Shown here: one piece after another, positions 26,176-36,559 of the stretch
Numbering within the stretch: position 1 is the stretch's first letter
How the letters are laid out: each line of letters begins with the position of its first letter
Assembly: GCA_018389105.1 (NCBI GenBank)
Contig: JACATO010000629.1
Span: forward strand, 1,116,001-1,180,000
Length of the DNA: 64,000 nucleotides
From: Nautilus pompilius
Taxonomy: Eukaryota > Mollusca > Cephalopoda > Nautilida > Nautilidae
Direction of reading: 5' to 3'
Position numbers and translations under genes: made by a program
Notes under the pieces: model-generated
What the model saw: only the letters and a program-made list of their open reading frames with translations
Told to the model about the DNA's origin: nothing
Databases searched by the model: none

Positions 26176-27520
26176 CATTTTCTCAAGCCACTTCTTCAGT
26201 AATTGCAGATGACCTTTGAAAAGATTAGGGCAAACATGCAGTACTGTTTTAAAACCTATGCAAACAAAATATACGTGCAAAATTCCACCTACATGAAATC
26301 ATGCAATCATGAATATTTTGACTGTTCTGAGATTGGATTAATACATTTCATCAAAGGTTGTCAGCTTCCACTTGTGTTACAAAAAACAGCACTGGCCATA
26401 TGTCATGATCTACTTAGCATGCCATCATTCACAAATGTCTGTTGGTTGACTGGGTTTTGGTAACACAGCAGCATCTGTAGCACATGGCATGATGGGAAAC
26501 CAAAATGGATAATGGAGAGACAAAGAGGTCTCAGCACTCACCTGGTAGAATGTTAGAGAAATTATTTAAGATAAGAATGGAAAGTTATTGGCACTGTGTT
26601 GTTTGCAGGATATAGAGGATTTGGGTTAGGCATTTGTCACTATCATTAGGGTTTAATCTTGAAAGGGGTCGTTTTGGGAATGAAATGATATTAAGTCGCA
26701 GAATACATTTTTGCAGCTTTTTTAAAATTTCAAACATTGTTTGAAAAGTATACAGTACTGAATTTTCTGTACATAAATAAAAGTGTTATCAACTGCTTTT
26801 ACCTGTCTAAAGCTCAGCTGTTTGATTAATAATTTGCATGTGAACATAGCAAATGCCTTAGGTCAAATTTTCCTGCTAAAAGAATTCTTCACAAATGTAT
26901 GTATACTGTGTCATACTAAATATCTGACTTCAAATATGATTAGTGTTGCATGTACCTTAGCATTATGAAACAGAACACAAGACTTATAGCTTAATGGGCT
27001 TTTGGTGTTACATTAGGGAAACATTTAATTTTTAAAGTATTTGAAACGATATTTGCTTTAAAATGCAATAGAACCGTTTTTTGTTTGTTTGATTTTTTTA
27101 AAAATTATTTCAGAACAGCTTAAGTTATTTTTAGGTTTAATAAAAGCAAAAGTAGAAGGCTGTGAGATGGCTTCTGCATTTTTGCAGACAAGTTGTAGAA
27201 TAAATTAGTGTTTTTTTTTATAAATGGATACGTGGGTCGGTGTATGACATGATTAATAATCATATTAAAGATCACAGTCCTGTTGCATGGGTGTGGTGTG
27301 GTGTGGTGGTGAGGGATTGACCTTTTTAAAATAACAGTCGATCTCAGGTCGTGGTTCTGGTATTTGCAGGTGTTTTTGTTTGCTTTAAAATAAAATCCTC
27401 ACCTGTAGATCTGGCCATATAAATGTACTGCGTGTTTCCAACCAAAGCTTTCCCTTTGCCGTTAGTGTCATGTCTGCACCAAAATCTTAAATATAAAGTT
27501 TATTTTTCTTATGATTCCAG

Positions 27521-27595
27521 AAATCTTGGAAGCAACCCCGACTTGGCAGATCTTTCAGAGACATCGTTCCAGGATATACAAGATCTTTCGTTTTT
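27521..27595 (+). CDS. Glycoprotein hormone receptor-like LGR, LRR exon D
   Basis: A 75-base exon between an acceptor ending 'atgattccag' and 'gtaagt', phase 2 on both sides. It encodes NLGSNPDLADLSETSFQDI followed by QDLSF, an LRR unit with L..NP.L..L....F. It corresponds to the penultimate LRR of glycoprotein hormone receptors, whose family members have a similar 'N..L..I...AF.G' unit here. The split Leu codon joins it to the large last exon 16.9 kb downstream. A CT microsatellite begins 13 bases after the donor. Confidence 0.85.
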
Positions 27596-27608
27596 GTAAG
27601 TACCTCAA

Positions 27609-27612
27609 TCTC

Positions 27613-27667
<55 letters not shown>

Positions 27668-27668
27668 A
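27609..27668. repeat. (CT)n microsatellite beside the exon D donor
   Basis: About 60 bases of CT repeats with a few CG interruptions, starting 13 bases downstream of the exon D splice donor. Confidence 0.95.
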
Positions 27669-28107
27669 CGTACAGCTTATTACGTTATTAGGTAGGAAGA
27701 GAATCTTGCATAAATTTTCTCTTAAAATGTTTTAAATTTCTACCATAGTTTTCTACGTCAAAGTTTGTTGGAAGTTTTGATTTTTTTTCCATTTAATAAT
27801 TAAGAAATAGTATCAATTATTAGAAAATTTTTTTAACAATAAATTATGTCCAAGTATTAATAATGCTTCACTGGCAAATCTAGTTATTTTATCTTTCCAC
27901 ATTTACAGACACCATCAAGTAAATATCCTGGCTTTTTTGTTTTTTTTTTAAAATATTTTTACCTGCAACATCAACTACATCACATGTACATCTTCCACGA
28001 TCAAGGTGCAGACCTTGACCCGAGGCTTTGTCTACTAGTGTGAGCCAGTACACCAAGAAAACTTGTACTTATTGCACCTAAAGTTGGTAAAATAATTGTT
28101 CCAATAT

Positions 28108-28483
28108 TCAAGAGAGCTTGGTAAAATAGCTCCAAATAAATCCATGAATGTTTTCTGACTTTGGCAATGGTTTATACGTTTTCATCAAACATTTCGTTAA
28201 ATCTGTGCAGTTATCCGTAACACTATCTACAAATTCTGGTAAATTTTCAGCTTGATTAAAACCCCTACTACCAAATAGTTTAGGTAGTAAACTCCCTAAC
28301 AGGTAAAATGCTTCCTGATACATTTAATTTTTGACATGCAAAGTCTCCAGTCAAAACCTTTGACATTTTCAACTCTATTTTTTGTCTTCTTGTAATGAGA
28401 AAATCACCATGCAGTTGACCTTTATTCAGCCTCAAAGTAACTCTTTCAGGTACTCTTATCGGTTTTTGCTTTTTGATTATCAC
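28108..28483 (-). pseudogene. Polinton-type small basic protein, broken
   Basis: Two minus-strand frames overlap. The first (28280-28483) begins with 'KKQKPIRVPERVTLRLNKGQ' and continues through 'LHGDFLI'. The second (28108-28323) has 'LLGSLLPKLFGS'. A short basic N-terminal half with 'RVPE.VTLRLNK.Q' and a hydrophobic Gly/Leu-rich C-terminal half is an arrangement I know from small predicted virion proteins next to the capsid genes of Polintons and adintoviruses. A frameshift separates the two halves. Assignment rests on pattern recognition only. Confidence 0.6.
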
Positions 28484-28849
28484 TTAAAGGAAATCCATGA
28501 TTTTTTAAAATAACATTCACTTTATACCGTCCAATTTACATTTATAATTATATCTGACAAAACAACCACAAAGGCCTCAGTTTATGCAGGACAATATTGC
28601 TTAAAAGAAACCTTATTTTTTACACAGGTAAACTATAGTTTAGCCTGATTGTTTACTTCAAAAGAAATCAGTAAATTCTTTAAAAGGTGTAACTTGATTA
28701 TCATAAACCATATCATTTTTTCCCCCATAAAACTTGTTTATAGTCTACCAGAGTTTTATAAATTCTACTATAATTGTTGTTTATTTTTCCCTAAACTGTA
28801 GACTTAGATAAATCAGAAGTTTACTACTAGTTAGAAGAACGTAAGTGTT

Positions 28850-29760
28850 GATAATTTAACAGATATTAAATATAGAAGGATTTTCCTGATTATTATCTTT
28901 AGCAGCTGAAAATAATAACACAATATACCTTGCCTTTTTCTTTTGTTCCTGTTGATAAACCAATCTACAATCAAAATCAGTATTTTGTAGAACTGCTATC
29001 AATTTATTTTCAAGCATCTTAAATTTTAGCTGCTGCTCATCAGACAACTTCATAGACAGTATATATAGCACTATCTTCAAGAAATTGATTTTTTCCCACC
29101 ACAACTGTTACTCTAAAACTTCCTCCTTGTTTCCCTTCTTCATCAAAACAATTTGATTTGTCATTCCATACATCATTGCCTTAATAGACTTTATACGATC
29201 CAAAGAGGTGGGTCAGGGGAGATACAAACTAACATTACCTTGAGGATTTGGTTTTTCTATTATATAACCATGTCTCATTTTAAATCCTATATCAGCTTCT
29301 GAAGCTGCTTCACTGAATATCAACATTGATTCAACCCCTGAGACTTACTAAAATCATCTGGATCCATTTTTTCATAAATTTTGCTTGACCCAGATAAAGT
29401 ATAGTCTCAATTTCCTTGCTATCTAAAACTTATTTCATTTGACTAAATAAATGTAAAAGATCATTATTTGTCAAACTTATACTATCAGCATCCATCACCA
29501 TAATTCTTAATATCATCTTTTAGCAGTTCTTCAAACAGCATCCCAGCTTTGTGTGGCTACAAAAGTACATCATGATTTTGAATTGTAATATCAATTTCTG
29601 CACCAGGATTATTTAGATTTGTCCCAGTTCTAGGCTGATACTCATGAAACTAATATTTATCTATAATTCCATCAATAATTACATCTTCTGCTATGTCACT
29701 ACATTTAATTTAATATAGAAAAATCTACACCCCAGCTGGTTTTATAGTATCTTTAGCTGA
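28850..29760 (-). pseudogene. Polinton-type jelly-roll capsid (penton-like) gene, broken
   Basis: Fragments read in order on the minus strand. An N-terminal part near 29.55-29.70 kb has 'FHEYQPRTGTNLNN' and 'EIDITIQNHD', the following part has 'DSISLTNNDLLHLFSQMK' (about 29.45-29.50 kb), then 'KEIETILYLGQAKFM'. The C-terminal part (28856-29104) has 'ARYIVLLFSAAKDNNQENPS'. Order and content fit the penton-type capsid protein of Polintons/adintoviruses. Several stop codons and frame changes interrupt it, and a middle section is not recognisable. The longest intact frame is 82 codons. Confidence 0.65.
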
Positions 29761-30001
29761 TTTTCTAAAGTCCTTTCCCCATTTTATGCTTTAAAAGTTT
29801 GTTTGTTTGTTTTAAAATTTTGTATTGAATAGTACTTTGGATGGTAAAATTACTAGGATTATTATTTATTGTTTTGTTTACTTTTAAAAGAATCATAAAC
29901 TTTTTTATCTTTAGTAATATTTTCAGCAGTATCTTCGATCACTTTTATTATTTCTGGGATTATCAATATTATCTCCAGCCATTCTATTCAAAGTATCAAT
30001 C

Positions 30002-30025
30002 AATTCTCTCTCTCCCTATCTCTCT

Positions 30026-30074
<49 letters not shown>

Positions 30075-30126
30075 GCTCTCTCTCTCTAGACCATCTCTCT
30101 CTCTCTCTCTCTCCATCTCTCTCTCT

Positions 30127-30163
<37 letters not shown>

Positions 30164-30195
30164 CATCTCTCTCTCTCTCGCTCTCTCTCTCTCTC

Positions 30196-30246
<51 letters not shown>

Positions 30247-30248
30247 CA

Positions 30249-30279
<31 letters not shown>

Positions 30280-30392
30280 CATCTCTCTCTCTCTCTCCTC
30301 TCTCTCTCTCCATCTCTCTCTTCTCTCTCTCTCTCTCCATCTCTCTCTCTTCTCTCTCTCTCTCCATCTCTCTCTCTCTCTCTCTCTCCAGC

Positions 30393-30423
<31 letters not shown>

Positions 30424-30435
30424 AGACCATCCTCT

Positions 30436-30467
<32 letters not shown>

Positions 30468-30491
30468 CATCGCTCTCTCTCTCTCTCTCCA

Positions 30492-30536
<45 letters not shown>

Positions 30537-30638
30537 CTCTCTCTCTCTCCATCTCTCTCTCTCTCGCTCTCTCTCCATCTCTCTCTCTCTCTACCATCTC
30601 TCTCTACCATCTCTCTCTCTCTCTACCATCTCTCTCTA

Positions 30639-30680
<42 letters not shown>

Positions 30681-30691
30681 CATCTCTCTCT

Positions 30692-30727
<36 letters not shown>

Positions 30728-30746
30728 CTCTCTCTCCATCTCTCAT
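30002..30746. repeat. CT-rich (homopyrimidine) satellite-like array, about 745 bp
   Basis: Nearly pure CT on the + strand, broken at irregular intervals by 'CCATC', 'TCGC' and 'TAGACCATC' or 'TACCATC' units. The interruptions recur, which suggests expansion of short higher-order units, not a single slipped dinucleotide. Long minus-strand open frames rich in Arg and Glu across it are artefacts of the repeat. The array sits between the capsid and polymerase remnants of the Polinton. Confidence 0.95.
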
Positions 30747-32339
30747 GTATTTTCCATAACGTAAAGTAAGAACTCCATTATCTAGTAAATACAACGTATC
30801 ATTAAAGGAAGAAAATGCAACTTTAGTAAGATTAATTGAGTATATACATCTTTTGGTTTAATTAAATCCATATTTTTATTTATTTGTTCTATATTATATA
30901 AGGTATTTGTATATTTTTGTAGCTTTAATTCTTTTTTTATGTACAGATTTTAAAATCTTTTACAAACCCCTTTTGATTCAAGATCTATCTCAATCTCATA
31001 CATCTTCAATCTGTCCACAAGATTTACCTATTATTTTTCCTGCATACTCATCTTTCATCTTTCCTACAACTTTTTAATTAATTATTTTTTTTTAGTTTAG
31101 AGAGACAGTTTACTGAGGAGTAAGCAGAAGTACCAGAAAAGCTGTATCTGAAAATAATAGTGCTAAATTATTTTTGTGTTTTGATTTCATAGCATTAAAG
31201 TGAAAATTATACGTTAAATATTTTGAATAATCTAAAGTGCGCATTCCTATCTAGAGAGGTTTTTTTTAGAGTTAATAACTTTATTTTTCATATACAAGAG
31301 AACTGGGTTTACGTTAATAATATCTCTAGTGTAGTATCAGGTAATTCTATTCACATGCTTTTCTAGGTTGCTCTTGGATTGTGCAAATGCTTGCACCTGC
31401 TTGTTTTCTTAAATTTTCCATAGTTTCACCACAAATAGAGTTATTCGTTAACTTTAAAAGTTTATTTTCCAAAATCATTTGCGGACTTAATCCTTGTATC
31501 TGTATTTAACTAAATATAGGATTTTAATCAAGGAGAATGATTAAAAATAATAGTTTTGTGTATTTTATTATCTTCATACCTAGAGACAAATAAATCTGAA
31601 TATTTCTATAAGGTACAGTGTGACAATGTTTACCACAGAGAGTATTGAACAGTTTTCTAATAGCAGTTGGCATCCAAATTAATTTTCTATTATCTTTTCT
31701 TGATACAGTGAAAGCCCACTCAGTATTCATGATGACATTTTTTGCATCCGGTGGATGGTGGTCATCTATTATTTGGTTATTTTAAGTTTGTTTATGTACA
31801 TCACACCTTTGTTGAGTCCAGGTTTTATTTGTAATAATGTTTGTAATGCTCTATATTTTGAGTTTATATTCACCTAAATCCATTTGTAGGGAGTGGTTAG
31901 CACATTGTCCAACTGTAGATTATTTGCATCTAAGTAAAAAAAAATGTTAGAATTTTCTATAGTTTGATCTTAATTCATATTTAAAACATACTCTTGATTA
32001 TCTAATTTTATTCCAGGGATTAGAATTAATAATTTTCCACCATTTACATTTGTGTTAGATACTTTGGAAGTTTTTATATCATCTTTAGATATATATGCAT
32101 TGCAGTTGTTAGATACAGCATCTCTATGTGATACTGTAGAGATTCCATCTCTCATGCATAGACAGTATATATAATCAGTTAAGATCGAGCCTCATAAAAA
32201 CATTCTCAGGCCAGAAAAATTATATCTAATACATATTTTCCAAGTGCTTGTGCATTTGTTACATTTTCACAGCCAAACCATGACCCCCCCCCCTGGAGGT
32301 TCCCTTTGGGTGTAGGTGCTTCAGAAACCGGAGCAAGGT

Positions 32340-32725
32340 TTAAGCTACCACACAATGAGTGGCCTTTATGGCTGTTCTGAAGCCACCAAAAGCCTTGTAG
32401 ATTGCACTTAGTTCACTGAACTCTCTCAAAACAAGTGACCTAGCAGCCTCAAATTATAAAAAGGTACCTCAGGATCAAGGGCAGGATCCAAAGGTGCCGG
32501 ATGCTGGCCTCATTCCCTTTGAATTCAAGAAAGTCCAGTTCCCTATAAAAGTCAGCTTTGCTAAGACCACCAATAAAACACTGGAAGTTGTTGGCCTCAA
32601 TTTGGACAGCCAATGCACATCTGTATGTTGGATGCTCAAGAGTCGGCCAAAACAAAAACCTTTTTTGCTCTTCACCTCAAGAAAAAGCTAAAAACATCAT
32701 CTATAAGGAAGCTGTTATGGAAAAA
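32340..32725 (+). pseudogene. Helitron helicase C-terminal fragment
   Basis: On the plus strand, opposite to the surrounding polymerase, the sequence encodes 'PFEFKKVQFPIKVSFAKTTN' and 'TLEVVGLNLDSQC'. After a frame change it encodes 'LYVGCSRVGQNKNLF' and 'KNIIYKEAV'. These are the final helicase motifs of Helitron RepHel/PIF1-type proteins, ending close to the natural C terminus. The Ser-Gln-Gly-Gln segment usual between 'NK' and 'TL' is missing. Only the last hundred or so codons are present. The Rep domain and the 3' hairpin end were not identified. It interrupts the Polinton polymerase between its exonuclease and palm regions. Confidence 0.65.
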
Positions 32726-33222
32726 AGTTAAATTTAAGTGTACAGCTTACCCCAGCTATTAAATTATAAAATATGATAGGTATGTGATTTGGATATCTAA
32801 AAGTTCACATTGTGCTCATTATGCGAGGTGCTTCTAAATTTATCAGCTAACTCTTCTTTTTTATTTCTAACAATAAAAGGTTCTCAGGTTTGACAAAATT
32901 TAGAAGCTATAATGTTTGTGATATTCATTCTGTAAAAATCATATCTTTTGAATTTTTGAGAATTGAATAAATATTATGTACTTTTTTTAAAATACATTTT
33001 ATAGAAATTTTAGCAATACTATCTATTACTTTATTTTAGCCTTAAGGAGAACAGATTTTGCATAATCAAATACAACACAATAACAAAAAGATGAAGGAAT
33101 GTTTATTAGAATATTTTTTTGTTTTAGTATGTCTTTCTACTTTTAGTAAATTACTTTCAAAATCTGAATAAATTACAAAGGATACTTTTAATTTGGTTAC
33201 AAAGTTTTAAAATTCTAATTTA

Positions 33223-34311
33223 TTAGGTTGTTACAAAAGTTTTGTTGGTTTTCTTATCACAACAATGAGACATCATATTGTTGCTGAACGTGAAGTTTAT
33301 TAATCAAAGTCAGTTCCATTACAATCAATACACTTCTGCCAACGAGTTACAAGTGCATTTGTACCATTTTGAAAAACATCTGGATTTCTGGAGTCGCTAA
33401 ACTGTTGGAAGGCAGTTTCAGTTGCTGCTTGGTTGGAGAAAGATTTCATACGGAGCAAGCTGTCAAGGTGTTTGAAAAGGTGGTAGTCCGTTGGAGTATG
33501 GTCTGGTGAATAGGCTGGGTGAGGGAGAACTTCGTACCCCAATGTGTTCAGTATCTGAAGAGTCACTTTCACAACATGAGGACTAGCATTTTCGTGGAAC
33601 AGGGTTGGGCCTCTTAGATTCACCAATACCGGCTGTCATTTGAAGAGTTTCTGGTAAACAACATTTAATTCATGACAGTACCGTTCAGCTGTGATGGTCT
33701 TGCCAGGTTTTGTTTCTTACAACAAGCAAAGAGCAGATCTCCAATTGATGATTTTGTTGCTCACTCAGCTCGTGGGGCACCCACTTGCCAATCTTTTTCA
33801 CTTTGCCAATTGCGTCAAGATGCCAGGAAACAGTTTCAGTGTTTACATCAAGCTCTCCAGCAATTTCTTGCACTGTTTTTCTTGGATCGGCTTCAACTGA
33901 GGCTTTCAGATGTTCGTTATCACAGCTGGAAGGACGTCTGCTATGTTCCTTATCTTTGAGGCTCACATCTCCTGATCGAAACTTTGCAAACCATCGTTGT
34001 ACTGTGCTCTCACTTGCTGTATCCTCGCCCCTATGCCTGCTTAATGTGATGAATTGCCTCACTCATTTTGTGGCCTGGTTTGAACTCATGAAGCAAAATG
34101 GCACAAAAAACTTTTCTATCCATGCTTCACTCAGAATCATGAAACAAATATCCATTTTATGATTTTTGAAAAGGTAGATTTTGCATCATGTGTGTCAAAG
34201 CAAAAGCTACAAAACGACATGTAACTTATCTACATACACCTTCACAAGCTTGAGAAAAATTATCCCCAAATTAACATAACAAAAACCAGCAAAACTTTTG
34301 TAATGACCTGA
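33223..34311 (-). mobile_element. Mariner element, internally deleted (1,089 bp)
   Basis: Inverted ends are 'TTAGGTTGTTACAAAAGTTT' on the left and, in reverse complement, 'TCAGGTCATTACAAAAGTTT' on the right. Each is flanked by TA (33221-33222 and 34312-34313). Full mariners are about 1.3 kb, so roughly 200 bp are missing. It lies within the Polinton polymerase remnant and must have inserted after the polymerase was integrated. Confidence 0.85.
33300..34062 (-). pseudogene. Mariner transposase (SETMAR/Hsmar1-like), broken
   Basis: The N-terminal helix-turn-helix part (33685-34062) shows 'STVQRWFAKFRSGDVSLKD' and the linker 'SRRPSS', then 'VPHELSEQQ'. The C-terminal catalytic part (33300-33626) shows 'FHENASPH' and 'YSPDHTPTDYHLFKHLD', ending 'RWQKCIDCNGTDFD'. 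An internal deletion removes the segment that should carry the first catalytic Asp. The second is Glu in 'HENASPH' where mariners have Asp. The third ('PTDYH') is kept. A TGA also lies between the two parts. It cannot be active. Confidence 0.85.
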
Positions 34312-34749
34312 TATTATCATGTTTTAGGCAATCTAGGTAAACTGATGATTCTCATTTCTCTAATTTAACGAACAATTGGAGCATATAAAGATTTTTATTT
34401 TTTATTAATGCTTTGTTATTTTTGTTTTAATTTGTCTTGATAGATTTTGAATCAGAGTATAATTAATTTGACCTACTTGTGTAATAAGCAAGAGATTTAA
34501 ATTTGTAATTCTCTGTCGTCGTACAACTTTGTTGTTATCTTCATAAAACACGTACTCATTAACTGAGATGATGTTGCTTTCACAACTGGATATAGATACA
34601 TAAAAAAAAACAATTAATATCCTTATTTTGATACACAAATTTTCTTTTTTTTGAAAATTTGGGTAATTTACATATGACAATGTTTTAAGAAGATCATATC
34701 TATTTTTACAACAATTTTGAGTCTTTTCATATGTCCACTTAGTTGATTT

Positions 34750-36555
34750 GTATACCAGCCAGCCTTTCTACATCAGCTGAGTTATTAAAATGATTTTTTC
34801 AAGCTATCAGAAAGTGCATAAATACCTCCATCACATTAGCTTCAATGTTTTAAATTCTGCATATAATATAAATTGAAATATGAAATTATAATGGTTTTTT
34901 TTTTTAACTTGAAAAAGAATTTTTTTTTTATTTATGATCTTAGATGCTCTATAAAGACTCCAAAACTTTTAAGTTTACATCTTGATGTTGTGATCTTTAA
35001 TTCAGAAGCATATAACAATCAAGAACAGTAGTGTCTATACTTTCACATTTATTTCATTTTCGTTGTAATACTTACAACTCAATTGTTTTCCTTATCTTAA
35101 TATCAGCAGGTTTGTTTGTTTGTTTGTTTTGCTTTTTAGTCTTTTGTTTTGCCATAAGCCTAATTGGCTTTAGATGATTGTGATTTCTTAGAAACAGAGG
35201 ACATATTTCATTTGCTACTCTTTAAGCAGGATTTGGTGCCAGCAACTATTTACTAACATCTATATTTTAAGTCTTTTTCGTGACCTTTAAGATGCCATTT
35301 TCATCCAGAGGAATTTTTAAAAAATTGAGGTTCAGAAATAAAGATTTAAACTTGAGGCTGAAATTCTCCAAATAAGTTTTTCTTCAAGATTTCTTTGTTG
35401 TCTTTTTTATTATTATTATTATTATTCTGAGTCTTTCGGGTTGTTTGAGATATTATTTAAAAAAGATTTTAAAGATAAGAGAGATTTGACTTTTTAATAA
35501 ATTTCTTTCCTTCTAAAAAAACTAGATATCTCACATAAGTAGTCCTCAGGTCCAAATATGAATGTCTCTTTAGTCTATTAATACTTCGTCAAATAAAATA
35601 ATTAATACAGTAACTAATTTATATTGCAATATCTGTTGGTAAATTCCTTTCAAGAATTAAAATCAACTTTTTATTTAGTAATGTAAAAATTTATTCAGTA
35701 CTTTTTTTTCTTTTGAACAACAACTGGCAGCTTGGGATGAAGGAAGGGGGTTTAAAGTAAGAGAGATAAGTAAGTTGGTATATGAAAGATACAGATGAAG
35801 TTTGATGCAGACAAAGATCTTATAGACTTCACAATAAAAAGCAGGTTTTAATTTTCCACTTATAGCCGAACATAAAGCATTCCTTTGATTGATTGATGTT
35901 TAACCACTTGGCCTTTACCCTGTTGTTATCGTGTGTGTAGTCTGCCTGAAATTCTAGGTGGAGCATCCAGCATCCTAAAACGAAGTCTTTGTATCAAATA
36001 AAAGTTCTTTATACTTTTATTGTGTAGTGTGCTTAGATTTATACACAACCTGGCAAACATTCTGACCTAAAACAGGTATAGGACAGCCAAACTCTCAACT
36101 ATTATTAACGTCTCTTTATTTGTATATAAAGCAAGCTAACTGTCTAACAATACACACTTTTGTGTCACATAATTTTAAAATTTTAAGTTTTAATTTCAAA
36201 CAAATATTCATTACTAAAATCTATTATGAATCGCCATCGAGGATCCTTTTTAATATTTAAGTGTTGAGTTTGTAGTAGACATTCACTGTACTTCTGTGTC
36301 TGCACTCGCATTTTGATAGTGTCAAGTTTGTTTAGCAGCAGCACAAGAAGATTATGGCTGAAAAAATGACATCCTGCTCGAGGCTACCTGGTCACTTTTA
36401 ATAAATGTGGGTCCCCAGTAAGAAGCTGTTAGCTGAACATCAGATTTTTCATTTTTTTTTTTATAAACCAGTTTTTTTAAGCTGCGATTTTAGATTTTTA
36501 AATTCCATGGTATTGTAGAATCTCTATGTTTGAGAGGATGGCACAGTATTATATT
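34750..36555. other. AT-rich intronic DNA without recognised features
   Basis: It may hold the extreme N-terminal part of the Polinton polymerase, but I could not recognise it. Short simple repeats occur: (TTTG)n near 35110-35130 and (TTA)n near 35405-35427. Confidence 0.5.
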
Positions 36556-36559
36556 AATA

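Larger units (their letters stand above)
23442..27520 (+). other. Receptor intron C-D (4,079 bp)
   Basis: GT-AG, phase 2. It contains a reversed SINE (25.19-25.38 kb), an AC microsatellite (26055-26079) and a hairpin-forming repeat (26098-26175). The stretch at about 23.7-24.1 kb is less AT-rich than its surroundings and free of simple repeats. No coding remnant was recognised. Confidence 0.7.
28100..34700 (-). mobile_element. Polinton/Maverick (adintovirus-like) remnant
   Basis: A block of minus-strand coding remnants lies inside the last receptor intron. Reading along the minus strand, it holds a decayed protein-primed family B DNA polymerase (about 34.7 to 30.8 kb), a 745-bp CT array, a decayed jelly-roll capsid (penton-type) gene (about 29.76 to 28.85 kb) and a small basic protein with a hydrophobic tail (28.48 to 28.1 kb). 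Polymerase plus capsid genes on one strand is the hallmark of Polintons and the related adintoviruses. I found no integrase, packaging ATPase, protease or long terminal inverted repeats, so the element is incomplete and its limits are approximate. All genes are broken by stops, frameshifts and nested insertions. It is a fossil. Confidence 0.75.
30800..34700 (-). pseudogene. Protein-primed family B DNA polymerase of a Polinton, broken
   Basis: Fragments in collinear order on the minus strand match a DNA_pol_B_2-type polymerase. They are an N-terminal segment with 'LNLLLITQVGQINYTLIQNL' (34405-34680); the exonuclease I block 'FVIYSDFESN' with its Asp/Glu pair (about 33.15 kb); 'KFRSTSHNEHNVNF' and 'IPIIFYNL' (about 32.75-32.88 kb); 'MRDGISTVSHRDAVSNN' (32.1 kb); polymerase motif A 'YLDANNLQ' (about 31.93 kb); 'YRNIQIYLSLGMK' (31.6 kb); motif B 'KLTNNSICGETMENLRK' (about 31.43 kb); 'LLFSDT', where motif C has lost its second Asp (about 31.15 kb); and 'GKMKDEYAGKIIG' (about 31.05 kb). 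It would copy the element's linear DNA. Many stops and frameshifts, a mariner insertion (33.2-34.3 kb) and a Helitron fragment (32.3-32.7 kb) make it clearly dead. Confidence 0.8.

Noticed and set aside
30000..30610. Four overlapping long minus-strand frames (up to 193 codons) rich in Arg and Glu
   Set aside because: They are translations of the CT/GA array; all frames are open because the repeat contains few stop codons.
32475..32675. Minus-strand frames opposite the Helitron fragment
   Set aside because: The plus-strand translation has clear helicase motifs, so the minus-strand frames are shadows.
34750..36500. Polinton integrase or polymerase N terminus
   Set aside because: No zinc-binding HHCC or DDE integrase motif and no convincing polymerase block were visible on either strand.
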